A stretch of DNA of 64,000 nucleotides from positions 1 through 64,000 of the forward strand of contig JAAYJQ010000005.1 in assembly GCA_012522855.1 (NCBI GenBank), given 5' to 3'. The stretch comes from Bacteroidales bacterium (lineage in GTDB: Bacteria; Bacteroidota; Bacteroidia; Bacteroidales; UBA932). This document shows positions 37,255 through 47,900 of the stretch, one piece after another. Both the position numbers and the translations under genes were made by a program. The notes beneath the pieces are model-generated. The model had not been told where the DNA came from and made no database searches. It was given only the letters and a program-made list of their open reading frames with translations. Each line of letters starts with the position of its first letter. Position 1 is the first letter of the stretch.

Positions 37255-38780
37255 GCAATTCAACGGCAATCAAAGAAGGATTCCTGGACCGGCCGATCTT
37301 CAGGATCGTGTCGGAGGTCGCAGCGGAGCAGGGAGTACAGGCCTTCGTGATCGGAGGTTATGTGCGGGACTGTTTTCTGGGAAACGCCAAGGACGACATC
37401 GACATCGTGGTCGAGGGCAGCGGCATCGCGCTGGCGAAAGCCGTGGCGCAGCGGCTCGGCCCCCGCTGCCGCGTGAGCATATTCAAAACCTTCGGGACCG
37501 CCATGCTCAAGCACCGAGGCGCTGAGATCGAGTTTGTGGGCGCCCGGAAGGAGTCCTATCGGCACGACTCGCGCAAGCCGATCGTCGAGGACGGAACCCT
37601 GGAAGAAGACCAGCGCCGGCGCGATTTCACGATCAACGCCATGGCCTTCAGTCTGCAGAAGGAAGACTATGGCGCCCTGGTGGATCCTTTCGGCGGTATC
37701 CGGGATCTTGCGGCGGGCATCATCCGCACCCCGCTCGAACCCGAGCAGACCTACAGCGATGATCCGCTCCGGATGCTGCGCGCGATCCGTTTCGTCTGCA
37801 AGCTCAGCACCCCTGAACACCCCTTCACCATCGTGCCCGAATCCCTGCAGGCGATGAAGCGTATGAAGGACCGCATGACCATCCTCTCCAAGGAGCGCAT
37901 CGCCGACGAACTCAGCAAGATGCTCGTAACGCCTCGGCCGTCCCTGGGATTCCGGCTTATGGACGAGACCGGGCTGCTGGAATTCATCCTTCCGGAGATG
38001 TTGCGGCTGAAAGGCGTTGAATCCGTGGACGGGAAGGGACACAAGGACATCTTCTCCCATTCGATCCAGGTGTTGGACAATGTCGCCGCGAAGGAAGCCG
38101 CGGGAATCGCTGCAGGTACCTTGCGCGACTATTCCAAAGAAGCGGACGGAGGGGGCACGGTCGAGACGCGACGGACGCAGCCGAATCTCTGGCTCCGCTG
38201 GGCCGCCTTGCTGCACGACATCGGAAAACCTGCCAGCAAGCGTTTCGAAGAGGGTGTTGGCTGGACCTTTCACGGACACGAGGTGATCGGGGCCCGAATG
38301 GTTCCGAAGATCTTTGAGCGCCTGAAGTTGCCGCTCAACGAAAAGATGAAATATGTCCAGAAACTTGTCGGCCTGCATCACCGTCCGATCGCGCTGGTTG
38401 ATGAAGAGGTCACGGACTCGGCTGTACGCCGGCTTCTGTTCGATGCCGGAGACGACATTGACGATCTGATGCTGCTCTGCAATGCCGACATCACCTCGAA
38501 AAATCCGGTGAAAGTTGCAAGAATCAAAGAGAATTTCGAACTTGTACAGCGGAAACTCGTGGAGGTCGAAGCGAAGGACGCCATCCGCAACTTCAAAAAT
38601 CCGATCTCGGGGGAATATGTGATGCGGCTCTTCGGGATCGAACCTTGCCGGGAAATCGGCATTCTGAAGGAATATGTCAAGAATGCGATCCTGGACGGGG
38701 TCATCGGGAACAATTTCGAAGAAGCGGATGCGCTGATGCGAGAGAAAGCGGCGGAGATGGGATTGTTTCCGGTTGGGTGA
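37251..38780 (+). CDS. cca: CCA tRNA nucleotidyltransferase with HD domain
   Basis: 509 residues. The polymerase head carries FVIGGYVRDCFLG and the metal-binding DDIDIVVEG, then RRRDFTINAMAFSL. A C-terminal HD phosphohydrolase domain follows (LLHDIGKPASKRF, VGLHHRPIAL). It adds or repairs the 3' CCA of tRNAs, needed for the tRNA-Val and tmRNA of this window. The start is the ATG at 37251, overlapping the stop of the HsdR_N-like gene; the long open frame upstream to 36918 is a shadow of that gene. It is followed 1 base later by the recombinase. Confidence 0.93.
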   Translation: MSNSTAIKEGFLDRPIFRIVSEVAAEQGVQAFVIGGYVRDCFLGNAKDDIDIVVEGSGIALAKAVAQRLGPRCRVSIFKTFGTAMLKHRGAEIEFVGARKESYRHDSRKPIVEDGTLEEDQRRRDFTINAMAFSLQKEDYGALVDPFGGIRDLAAGIIRTPLEPEQTYSDDPLRMLRAIRFVCKLSTPEHPFTIVPESLQAMKRMKDRMTILSKERIADELSKMLVTPRPSLGFRLMDETGLLEFILPEMLRLKGVESVDGKGHKDIFSHSIQVLDNVAAKEAAGIAAGTLRDYSKEADGGGTVETRRTQPNLWLRWAALLHDIGKPASKRFEEGVGWTFHGHEVIGARMVPKIFERLKLPLNEKMKYVQKLVGLHHRPIALVDEEVTDSAVRRLLFDAGDDIDDLMLLCNADITSKNPVKVARIKENFELVQRKLVEVEAKDAIRNFKNPISGEYVMRLFGIEPCREIGILKEYVKNAILDGVIGNNFEEADALMREKAAEMGLFPVG

Positions 38781-38781
38781 C

Positions 38782-39759
38782 ATGTCGGACAATATTCAGA
38801 AATACCTTTCCTACATTGCGAACGCGCGTCGGTTCGCTCCGCGCACGCGGCGGATCTATTCTGACGTTCTGCGGGAATTCTCTCTTTTCGCGGAGGCGGC
38901 GACGGAGGAAGCCCTGCTGTCGGCCCTCGTTCCGCAGGTCATCCGCAGTTACGAAGTGTTCCTGATGGACGGGAAGAAGTTGAGCCCGCGCACTGTGCAT
39001 CTGCATCTCAGCGTGCTGAGCGGATTCAGCCGCTTCCTCATGAAGGAAGGCTTGCTGAAAACCAACCCTGTGAAACTGGTCTCCCGTCCGAAGATGGAGC
39101 AGCGGTTGCCCGTGTTTTACCGTGAAGAATCCATGCAGGACTATTTCTCCGCCACGGAAAGCGTTGTCTCCGCGGAGAATCTTGTCCTCATCACCGGTCG
39201 CGACAAGACTTCGGAAGCCATCTATTCGAGCAGGTTGCGCAGGCTGATCGTCTCCCTGCTTTTCGGAACCGGAATCCGCCGTTCGGAATTGTTGGGGCTC
39301 CGGATCGGCAGCGTGGATTTCGGTCGTGAAGTCCTCAAGGTACACGGCAAGGGTGACAAGATGCGAGAAATTCCGCTTCTTCCTTCACTTTGTGAGGAAA
39401 TATCTTTATATTTACAAGCAGTTGAAACGATGGAAGGGCGCGGAAGATCTGCCGATGAACCGCTGCTGGTCACCTTCAAGGGGGCGAAACTCTATCCGGT
39501 GTACATCGACAGGGCCGTCAAGCGCGAGCTGGGACAGGTCGGGAGCATCACCGGGAGAAAGTCTCCCCACGTGTTGAGACACACGCTGGCCACGGAACTT
39601 CTGAATGAAGGAACAGATCTCAACGCCATCAAGGAGCTGCTTGGACACTCCTCATTGGCTGCGACGCAGGTCTATACGCACAACTCCGTCGAGAAACTGA
39701 AAAAGGTTTATAACAATGCCCATCCAAGGGCTAAAAGTGGAGGTAAAAATGGAGATTAG
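38782..39759 (+). CDS. Tyrosine recombinase XerC/XerD-like
   Basis: 325 residues. The N-terminal SAM-like DNA-binding domain (about 1-95) and C-terminal catalytic domain carry Arg in GTGIRRSELLGL, HVLRHTLATE, LLGHSSLAATQ and the nucleophile Tyr in QVYTHN. It resembles housekeeping XerC/D that resolves chromosome dimers at dif. The neighbourhood (cca upstream, hpf overlapping downstream) and normal GC argue for a chromosomal gene, not a phage integrase. XerC and XerD cannot be told apart by eye. Confidence 0.88.
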   Translation: MSDNIQKYLSYIANARRFAPRTRRIYSDVLREFSLFAEAATEEALLSALVPQVIRSYEVFLMDGKKLSPRTVHLHLSVLSGFSRFLMKEGLLKTNPVKLVSRPKMEQRLPVFYREESMQDYFSATESVVSAENLVLITGRDKTSEAIYSSRLRRLIVSLLFGTGIRRSELLGLRIGSVDFGREVLKVHGKGDKMREIPLLPSLCEEISLYLQAVETMEGRGRSADEPLLVTFKGAKLYPVYIDRAVKRELGQVGSITGRKSPHVLRHTLATELLNEGTDLNAIKELLGHSSLAATQVYTHNSVEKLKKVYNNAHPRAKSGGKNGD

Positions 39760-40042
39760 AGTAAAATCGCTGAAATTCGACGCCACTCAAAAGCTGCAGG
39801 ACTACGTAGACAAGAAGGTGTCGAGACTCTCAAAATTCGATGACACTTTGAAGGAAATCGAGGTCACCCTTTCCCTGCTCACGGAACCCGAGAACAAGAA
39901 TGTCAAGCTCCAGACAAGGCTGTATGGACAGGATCTCCTGATTGAGAGGAAAGCGGCATCCTTCGAGGATGCCGTCAGCGCCGCCGTGGACGCGATGAAG
40001 GAAAAGATTGTGCGGACCAAAGAAAAGAAATTCGAAGCCTAG
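39749..40042 (+). CDS. hpf: Ribosome hibernation-promoting factor (HPF/YfiA family)
   Basis: 97 residues, the short form. EIRVKSLKFDATQKLQDYVDKKVSRLSKF and the DAVSAAVDAMKEKI helix are typical. It binds the 30S decoding site in stationary phase. The ATG at 39749 overlaps the recombinase end by 11 bases and has an unusually good Shine-Dalgarno (GGAGG, 5 bases upstream), which favours it over the TTG-like upstream frame. The terminator of the left direct repeat follows. Confidence 0.9.
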   Translation: MEIRVKSLKFDATQKLQDYVDKKVSRLSKFDDTLKEIEVTLSLLTEPENKNVKLQTRLYGQDLLIERKAASFEDAVSAAVDAMKEKIVRTKEKKFEA

Positions 40043-40112
40043 ATTGTAATTATTTTTTCATACATCATTCTCAATAACTGGCTGCCTTTTGGCAGCCTTT
40101 TATTATCTTTGC
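40039..40112 (+). repeat. Left copy of island-flanking direct repeat (terminator plus promoter)
   Basis: 74 bases starting at the hpf stop codon. It is nearly identical to 54282-54353: the last 36 bases match exactly, the first 38 with two single-base gaps and about five substitutions. It contains a GGCTGCC-TTTT-GGCAGCC hairpin with TTTT (terminator of hpf, 40080-40101) and a TATCTTTG -7 box (40104-40111). The promoter now points into the 3' end of the oppositely oriented sensor gene. Confidence 0.88.
40080..40101 (+). terminator. Rho-independent terminator of hpf
   Basis: Seven-base perfect stem GGCTGCC/GGCAGCC with TTTT loop and TTTT tail, 37 bases after the hpf stop. Confidence 0.85.
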
Positions 40113-40117
40113 GCAGA

Positions 40118-43100
40118 TTAATTATTCTTTATTTTCCATCTTCTGATGTATTCCGATGGACTGACGTTAAATACCATCTTGAAGTGTTTGGTGAAAGTCT
40201 TTGGCGAGCTGTATCCAAGTTTATAGGCGACTTCCGATACTTGAAGTTGGCTTTCGGCAAGCAGTTGCTGTGCCCGTTTCATCTTGATCACGCGAATGAA
40301 TTCCAATGGAGATTTACCTGTAATTTTCAGAATTCTACGATAAAGATATCCGCGGGACATACAGAGTTTGTCGGCCAAATATTCTACGGAGAACTCTACG
40401 TTTGTAAGGTTCTCTTCGACAATGGCGATAGCCTTTTCTATGAATTGCTGGTCAAGGCAAGTAATTGCAATCCGTCCCGGCTCGATCTCCATATTTCCTT
40501 TGAACTGCAGGCGCTGATTCAAACTTCCTTCGATGAATTTTTCTATTCTCATCTTTAGAATATCCATATTGAAAGGCTTTGTGATATAGTCATCCGCACC
40601 AGTGTTGAGTCCTTCGAGCTGGAATTCCTCCCCTATCTTTGCTGTAAGAAGAATGACTGGAACGCTTGAAGTCTTTTTATCAGATTTGATTTTCCTGCAT
40701 AGTTCCAGACCATTCATGTTCGGCATCATAACATCGCTGATAACAAGGTCAATCTTCTCTTCTTTCAGGATATCCAATGCCTTTGTTCCCTCTGTAGTTC
40801 GAAAGACCTTATAGCTTGAGGCAAGGCTTTCGCTCAAGAAGTCCAGGAACTCAATGTTGTCGTCAACGAGCAAAAGAGTGTAGTGATATAACTTTGAAGG
40901 CTCGTTAAGTAGCCGGATATCTGAGTTGGAACCGATCTCGACATTGCCCCTTTGCGTTATTGAAATTGAAAGATTTGCTTCGAGAGGAATCTGCACAGTG
41001 AAGACAGTGCCGTGTGGAGAGTTGGGACAAGCATTGACTGTTCCATGGTGCATCCTGACATATTGGTCGACGAGGTACAGGCCAATCCCGATTCCTTCGG
41101 AAAAAAGGTCCTTGTCAGAAACCTGATAGAACATCTTAAATATCTTTTCCCTATCTTCTTCAGGTATCCCGATTCCGTTGTCGCAGACATGAATGATGAC
41201 TTGTTTATGGTCATCTTTCGTGATTCTCACGTCGATCTGGCCTCCATCCTCGGTAAACTTGAATGCGTTTGTTAGCAGATTATGGAGAATCTTGGCTATT
41301 TTTCCACGGTCGAAGTCCATCTCGATGACGGAAGGTTCTGCAAAGAAATTGTAATAGATATTTCGGTTTTCCGCAACGCTCTGGTAGGTGAGGAACACGT
41401 CCTTAAGGACTGTGACAATGTTTAGATGACTGTATTGCATAGTTTCTCCTCCCGCATCAATTCTCTTGAAAGAGAGAAGCTGATCGATCAACTCTTTCAG
41501 ATAGCCTGCATTGCTTATGGCAGTAGTAAGGAATCCGTTTTTATATTGAGGATAACGTTTGATGAATTCTTCTAAAGGATTGATGATGAGTGATAGAGGA
41601 GTTCTTAATTCGTGACTGATGTTGGCGAAGTATGTCAGTTTCATGTCAAGAAGTTTCTTCTGGTCTTCCGCCTCTTTAGTGAGCCTTTCAATCTTGTTCA
41701 GCCTTTCCTTTCTTCGGTGTCTCTGGTAGAACAAGAGCCCGAGTCCGGCAATTATTAATAACGAATAGATTGTCTTAGCAGCTGTGCCTCTGAATAGTGG
41801 CGCGCGGACAATGATCTTGACAGCCTTTATTTTAGGTGAAACTTCACCAATTGCACTTATAGTACGTACCTGTAGTTCGTATTTGCCAGGAGGCAGCACT
41901 GAGAATTCCACCTGATTACCTTTGCCGTCACTCCATTGGTTTGCCGAACTGTTGATACGGTATTGGTAAGTAACTGTGTTCTGCCTGTTGAAGTCAAGTG
42001 AAGAGAAATAGAGTCTCAGTGGAAACTGGTCCTCTCTGAGAATAATCTCCTCAGCATCGAATGACATACTTTTTCGTGCTGAGGCCGTCGTACCTCTCTC
42101 GTATTCCATTCCGGTAAGGTAGACAGGAGAGTCAAGTTTGCCCATAATGCTCTTCTTCGGCAAAATCACAGTCAATCCGCAAGGGGTGCCAGCAACAACC
42201 TCTCCGCTGTTAAGCAGAAGCATTGCACGTTGGTTGAATTCGCTCCATACTAAACCGTCGTTCAACCCATAATTCCTGATAATCGGCTTTCCGTTGTCCA
42301 GAGTTATCTTGCTGATCCCTAGCACGGTGCCTATCCAGATTTGGCCGTTTTCGTCTTCCGCTATCGAAGTGGCTGACTCTGTAGTGAGACCGTCTTCTAC
42401 AGTGATTTTCCCGACATCGTCAGTTAAAATATTCCACCAAAATATTCCTTTTCTTCCGGCGATCCACACATTCCCTTTGCTGTCTTTGAAGAGGATACTG
42501 GCTCTGATGTCATCAAACCGATGGCTATTGCTATTATTTGCATGAATAAAATGAGATCCCTTGTCGGTCAGATTGATTTCAACTAACCCTCTTGTTGTAG
42601 AGACCAGTAGTGTGCTCCCACTGGTCTCGATCATGTCGTTGACGATCACTCCACTTTCCTGAAACAAAGTTTCAAATTCTCCCTTGGAAAGACTGATTCT
42701 TTGAACTGCGCCCTGGTAAAGCGCTAGGTACAGGAATCCATCCTTTTCAATGACTTTCAGCACAGTGTTTGAGAGGAGACCGCTGTTCTGGTCATCATAA
42801 ACAATTTTTCTGTTGCCGGTGCTATCCAATTGTATGAGTCCGCTTCCCCAAGTACCCACCCAAAGATTCTTCTGAGAATCCTGTGTGATGCAGTTGATGA
42901 CATTGGCTCCAGTATATACCGGAATGAATTTCTCATCATAATGATTTGCTTTCAACAGACCTGATCCGTCGGTTCCGATATAAAAGCCATCTGAAGCCTC
43001 ACATACAGAAATGATATCATTCGTTCCCTCTACGTTGTAATGAAGAAAGGTTTGCGCGCAGGGAGCGTAGCTAGAAAGACCGAGTTTAAAGTTTCCGATC

Positions 43101-44056
43101 CACACAATTCCATCGTTATCAATGTGTAGCGATATCAGATTATTTCCCGGCAAAGAATGCGACTTGTCCGGATTATGAGTCAGTTCAATAACTGAACCGT
43201 CGGTTCTGAAAACAATCAGGCCGTGGTGGCTCGTCGTAACCCAGATGTTGCCGGAAGGATCCTCATCCATCTGGGTTATACGGTTGAATTGCTCGAACTT
43301 GCCCAACAGGTTCTCCTTGTTCCATCCTTTATTGCCGCTAAGGTGGTAGATGTCGCTCCCTCGAAATGTATAAACCCAAAGGCCATCATTACTGTCCGTA
43401 AACAGCCTAGGCATTTTGCTTTTGATGTCGTTCCTGACCTCAACGGGCAATTCTATCTCTTCTTTGTTGCCTGTCAAAAGATTGGCTCTGAATATTCGTA
43501 TGTCTGAGGTCAAATAATATAGTTGATGGCCTTGCTGTGAGATGTCTGTTAAGACAGCTTTAGATATTGGGTATTCAGTCGTAAGACTATTAATGGAATC
43601 GAAAACAGAAATCTTGCTGTTGTCGTATGCCCAGAAATATCTGTGATCTCTGCTGCTGCCGAAGTTCAATGGATTTGATATTCCGAAATGGAATTCCTCC
43701 AAAACGTCATTCACTAATAAGAAACGGTTCTGAGAATAGTCGAAACAGGCACTTCCAGATATTGTGGTCACCCAAATGCGTCCTTTCGGATCTTCGGTGA
43801 TGTTGTTAATGGAGTTGTCTGGAACTCCGTCATTTGTCGAGAAGGTCTCGAAACGATATGCGTCGTACCTGTTGAGTCCTTCGGTAGATCCGACCCATAG
43901 GAATCCTCTGGTGTCTCTGTAAATTGACGTTATCCGGTTGCCGGCCATTCCATTCCTGGTCGTGAAATTGTGGAAGGAAATCTTATCTTCAGCAGACACC
44001 GTTGATGCTGATATTAGAATAATGGATATGAGTATCCAGATGAGACGGTTATTCAT
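40118..44056 (-). CDS. Hybrid two-component system sensor-regulator (HTCS)
   Basis: 1312 residues that combine sensor and regulator. After a signal peptide (LIWILISIILISASTVSA), fourteen or so periplasmic propeller repeats (DTRGFLWVGSTEGLNRYD, DSKGNVWIAGRKGIFWWN types) and a Y_Y_Y domain (about 700-755) precede a membrane helix near 770. The cytosol holds HisKA with H815 in NISHELRTPLS, HATPase_c (NLLTNAFKFTEDGG, DNGIGIPEEDREK), a receiver with D1108 in VISDVMMPNMNG, and an AraC-type HTH at about 1210-1312. HTCS proteins bind glycan fragments in the periplasm and activate the adjacent SusCD operon. This one faces away from that operon. Its DNA is clearly more AT-rich than the flanking backbone. 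Confidence 0.93.
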   Translation of the reverse strand: MNNRLIWILISIILISASTVSAEDKISFHNFTTRNGMAGNRITSIYRDTRGFLWVGSTEGLNRYDAYRFETFSTNDGVPDNSINNITEDPKGRIWVTTISGSACFDYSQNRFLLVNDVLEEFHFGISNPLNFGSSRDHRYFWAYDNSKISVFDSINSLTTEYPISKAVLTDISQQGHQLYYLTSDIRIFRANLLTGNKEEIELPVEVRNDIKSKMPRLFTDSNDGLWVYTFRGSDIYHLSGNKGWNKENLLGKFEQFNRITQMDEDPSGNIWVTTSHHGLIVFRTDGSVIELTHNPDKSHSLPGNNLISLHIDNDGIVWIGNFKLGLSSYAPCAQTFLHYNVEGTNDIISVCEASDGFYIGTDGSGLLKANHYDEKFIPVYTGANVINCITQDSQKNLWVGTWGSGLIQLDSTGNRKIVYDDQNSGLLSNTVLKVIEKDGFLYLALYQGAVQRISLSKGEFETLFQESGVIVNDMIETSGSTLLVSTTRGLVEINLTDKGSHFIHANNSNSHRFDDIRASILFKDSKGNVWIAGRKGIFWWNILTDDVGKITVEDGLTTESATSIAEDENGQIWIGTVLGISKITLDNGKPIIRNYGLNDGLVWSEFNQRAMLLLNSGEVVAGTPCGLTVILPKKSIMGKLDSPVYLTGMEYERGTTASARKSMSFDAEEIILREDQFPLRLYFSSLDFNRQNTVTYQYRINSSANQWSDGKGNQVEFSVLPPGKYELQVRTISAIGEVSPKIKAVKIIVRAPLFRGTAAKTIYSLLIIAGLGLLFYQRHRRKERLNKIERLTKEAEDQKKLLDMKLTYFANISHELRTPLSLIINPLEEFIKRYPQYKNGFLTTAISNAGYLKELIDQLLSFKRIDAGGETMQYSHLNIVTVLKDVFLTYQSVAENRNIYYNFFAEPSVIEMDFDRGKIAKILHNLLTNAFKFTEDGGQIDVRITKDDHKQVIIHVCDNGIGIPEEDREKIFKMFYQVSDKDLFSEGIGIGLYLVDQYVRMHHGTVNACPNSPHGTVFTVQIPLEANLSISITQRGNVEIGSNSDIRLLNEPSKLYHYTLLLVDDNIEFLDFLSESLASSYKVFRTTEGTKALDILKEEKIDLVISDVMMPNMNGLELCRKIKSDKKTSSVPVILLTAKIGEEFQLEGLNTGADDYITKPFNMDILKMRIEKFIEGSLNQRLQFKGNMEIEPGRIAITCLDQQFIEKAIAIVEENLTNVEFSVEYLADKLCMSRGYLYRRILKITGKSPLEFIRVIKMKRAQQLLAESQLQVSEVAYKLGYSSPKTFTKHFKMVFNVSPSEYIRRWKIKNN

Positions 44057-44243
44057 GTGTCCGAGTTGTTACACCATACAAATATAAATAATTAAGTGTA
44101 CAATCGGATGGCCATTTCTCAGACAAAGTGCGCGAATGTTGCCGGTGGACGGGTTCAAAAGGGGACGGATATACAATCGGGGTATATAATGGGAACAAAA
44201 TGAAACAATTTGACTTGTTCAATATTTCGTATTAAGTGTTGCG

Positions 44244-44672
44244 ATGGGTAACTTTATTGAAGCAATCTCCATGAAAATCGGTAGATCCGTTATTAACACA
44301 ATTACTAACACATATTCTTATGAAAAATTGGAAATCTTGAAAATTATTCTCCTGTGCAGCACTTTCGCTTTATCGCAAGGCCTTCCTGTACAGGCGGGCA
44401 GAGGCTCTGATTCTCTCCTGGTCAATCAGCAGACGCTGACGGTTTCAGGGACTGTTGTTGACTTGTCCGGAGACCCAATTATCGGTGCTGATGTTATGTA
44501 CAAAGGTACTACCGTCTGCACAAGCACGGATCTTAACGGCCGCTTCAGTCTGGCCGTGCCTGGTCCTGGTACAGTTTCCGTATCTTACGTAAGTTTAAAA
44601 ACTTTTGTACAATTTTACTCTCAAGCTCGACAGTCTTGGCTTTGGTTGGACGGCCTCGATGCTTCGGCGTGA
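44244..44672 (+). pseudogene. Truncated susC-like 5' fragment (signal peptide and CarboxypepD_reg start)
   Basis: The frame encodes SVINTITNT...ILLCSTFALSQGLPVQA, then TLTVSGTVVDLSGDPIIGADV and VSVSYVS, the start of a SusC N-terminal extension domain, and then loses similarity at about 44600. A better start, ATGAAAAATTGG near 44319, is out of frame by one base, which points to a frameshift in addition to truncation. There is no plug or barrel. The intact susC follows 280 bases later, so this is a relic, not its beginning. Confidence 0.7.
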
Positions 44673-44948
44673 CCTTTCTGGACTTGTAGTTCGTACTACA
44701 TCCCTCGGGGATTTGGAAGCCGAAAGCCTCACAGATATCTTTCTGCGCACCGACAAACGGAATGATGAATTTTGCCCTGCCGTTGCGCTCGATACAGCCG
44801 GATGATGATATAAATTTGATAAGTCGAATGCGGCCATTTGAAGGGAACGGTCGCTGCTTCGGTCAAATTGAAAAATTTAAACGACAGTCCCTAAAGTAGT
44901 AAAGTAGTATTAATCATTAAACCAAATTAATCATTAAACCAGACTCTT
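44600..44948. other. Segment between the susC relic and intact susC, with an open frame on the minus strand
   Basis: The minus strand from about 44845 to 44600 encodes an uninterrupted stretch including RNGRAKFIIPFVGAQKD, CEAFGFQIPEG and the basic motif KHRGRPTKAKTVELE. No start codon or family is recognised; the basic RGRP motif suggests a DNA-binding or transposase fragment. At 44909-44941 a 17-base tandem duplication (unit ATTAATCATTAAACCA plus A) lies just before the susC start. Confidence 0.35.
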
Positions 44949-47900
44949 ATGGATTTTTCTATGTTTCGGAGGTTGTGCATTACTCTCATAGTGAGTGCAA
45001 TGCCAATTGTTTCATTTGCCCAGAACATCACTGTTTCAGGTAATGTCAAAGACACATCTGGTGAACCACTCATCGGAGTGAGTGCCGTCCAGGACGGCAC
45101 ACTGAATGGCGTTATTACAGACGAGAATGGCAACTATTCACTGTCTGTCCCTGCGAATGCATCCATTGTATTCTCTATTATTGGTTTTAAGAGCCAAACT
45201 GTTGCTGTTGCAAACCGTAATGTAATCGACATCGTTCTTGAGGAGGACAATGAACTGCTTGAAGAATCCGTGGTTGTCGGTTACGGTATTATCAAGAAAA
45301 GCGACGTGTCCGGATCGGTCGCATCTGTCGACCAGGAGGAGATGTTGAAGCGTACTCCTGTCAACATCGAGTCCGGCCTCCAAGGTATGGCTGCCGGAGT
45401 CATGGTCACAAGGAATTCCGGTGCCCCTGACGGTTCCGCATCTGTACGCATCCGTGGAGTCGCCACAGTAACCGGCTCAGCAGATCCTCTCTATGTAGTG
45501 GATGGAGTCGTCATCGGCACAAACAGCTCATTCCTAAATCCTTCCGACGTCGAGAGCATCGAAATCCTCAAGGATGCATCTGCGACGGCCATTTATGGAT
45601 CCCGCGGAGCAAACGGAGTAATCCTTATCACGACAAAGAAAGGCAGCCGGGACAACCCTTTCCTAGAATTCTCCACCCGCGTGGGTATCCAGGTCCCTGG
45701 TAAGAAGCCTGAGGTGGGCAATGCACAGGACTATGCATACGCCATGAACATAGCCCATGCCAACGATGGAACCACTTTCACGAACCTTGCATATTCCCCT
45801 GAATATGCCTCCAAATTGAACACCATCGACTGGATCGATGCAATGACCCGCAATGCTGTCACGCAGAGCTACACCCTCACTGCCTCGGGCGGTAGCTCAA
45901 AGAGCTCTTCCAGTGCCTCCGTCGGCTATACCAACAATGAGGGTATCGTCATTAGATCCAAATTCACGCGTTTGAATGCACGCGCCAATGTCACCCACAA
46001 AATCAAGGACTTCATTGAGATGGGCGTCAACATCAACTTCTCCCACTCAGAGTCTCTGGGCAATGACCGCAACCTGCGCTCCTGGGCAGTGCTCATCCCT
46101 ACGATGGACTGGTATGACAGAAACACCGGAACATTCTATCAGTTCCCTACATACCTTCAGAATGCGGACGGAACATGGCCGACATATATGCAGACTTCCG
46201 GTGAAGGTGATGTTGCAAAGGGATCCGATAATCCTTATGCAGCCATTATGGAGCAAGATGACACGCCGACAAAGCACAACAGAGTTCTCTCCACTGCCAC
46301 TTTGAACATTAGTTTTTTTGAAGGTTTGGATTTCCATTCCATTGCATCCTATTGTCTTTCAACCATAGATGCTTCTGAGTTCAAAATCAGGAACTACCGT
46401 GTCCTGCATGCCGACGTCAATCCAAGAGACAACTACTTTGAGATGGATCAAAGCCAGACCAATAATCTTGAGCTGGAGAACTACTTGTCCTTCAACAAGA
46501 GATTTGGCATCCACAATCTGCAGCTTATGGCAGGTAATTCCGTCAGCCGTCAGTGGGGCCGTTCTGTCAACGCAAGGGCAATGGACTTTGCAAGCGAGAC
46601 ATACAGGCAGCTCGGAATGTCATCCGACTTAAACCGTACCACCGCAACTGGCGGCTACAACATTGAAAGCAGGTACATCTCCTTCTATGGACGTGCCATC
46701 TACACATTGAAAGACCGTTATGTTTTCACTGGTTCAATCCGCCGCGATGGATCATCCAACTTTGGTAAAGGCAATCGCTGGGGTACTTTCCCTTCTGCCG
46801 CTATCGCCTGGAGACTTTCTGAAGAAGACTTCATCAAAGATCTTGGCATTTTCGACAACTTGAAACTTCGTCTTGGATGGGGCCAGACCGGAAACGCCGG
46901 TAATGCAACGACCAATGCCGTCGAGCAGTTGACCTCCAGCCGAGTTACCTTCACATATGGCAAGCAAGATGGTTCCCTGCTGCTGGGTTCTGACAATGAA
47001 AGATTCACCGGTTACCAAAGAAGCAAGGAGATTGACACAAATCTCAAATGGGAAACAAACGAGCAAACCAACATCGGTCTCGACGTGAGTGTCCTGAAAA
47101 ATTCGCTTAATCTTACTTTGGACTACTTCATCCGTGATTCCAAAGACCTTCTGCTCAACCGTCAGCTCCGTGCATCTTCCGGTTTTACCCAAGTGTATAC
47201 GAACGTCGGTGAAATCCGCAATACCGGTTTTGAATTCAGCCTCAACTTCAAGAAAGAATTCGGCGATTTCTTTGTCAACGCAACCTTGAATGGTTCAACG
47301 CTCAAGAATAGGGTTGTCAATGTCGGTGACCCGATCTACTCTTCTCCTAGCTATGATGCCGGCCGTGACGAGTGGTCTACGGCCTCCATCACGCAGAACG
47401 GTTATGCAGTGGGCTCCTACTATGGTTATGTAGTTGAAGGCATCTTCCAGTCCCAGGCAGAGGTTGCTGCAGCAAACGCAGCGGCAGCTCAAGCCACTAA
47501 CGGACAAGTAAAGGCATATCAATTGGATCGTACGTCTGCCGGTGACTTCAAATACAAGGACATTGACGGCAATGGCTACATCAATGCAGCCGACAGGGCT
47601 GTTCTTGGTAACGGTTTCCCGAAACTGAACTACGGTATCAACCTGGTGCTCGAATACAAAGCCTTCGATGCAACGATCTACGGATACGGCGTGGCTGGAA
47701 TGACGATCTTCTCACACTCATCCATGCGCTTTACATCAATCTTCTTGTCGGCAGGTGGCACACAGAACACTTTGAAAGAGTACCAGTATGGTGCATGGTC
47801 TCCGGAGAATCCGGATGCCATCTATCCTAAGCTGACAATTGTAGATAACAACCAGAACCGCAAGGCCTCTTCCGCCTATCTGCAAAAGGGTGACTTCTTC

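Noticed and set aside
38782-39759. Tyrosine recombinase as integrase of the neighbouring island
   Set aside because: It lies outside the left repeat, overlaps hpf, has backbone composition and resembles housekeeping Xer proteins; the flanking repeats contain no dif-like site that I can see.
40039-40112. Flanking repeats interpreted as insertion-sequence ends or attachment sites
   Set aside because: They carry a terminator and promoter for the flanking genes and no terminal inverted repeats; duplicated intergenic spacer explains them better.
44909-44941. 17-base tandem duplication before susC as an operator for the hybrid regulator
   Set aside because: Only two copies, AT-rich, immediately before the start codon; a regulator site would be expected further upstream, so left as a plain duplication.
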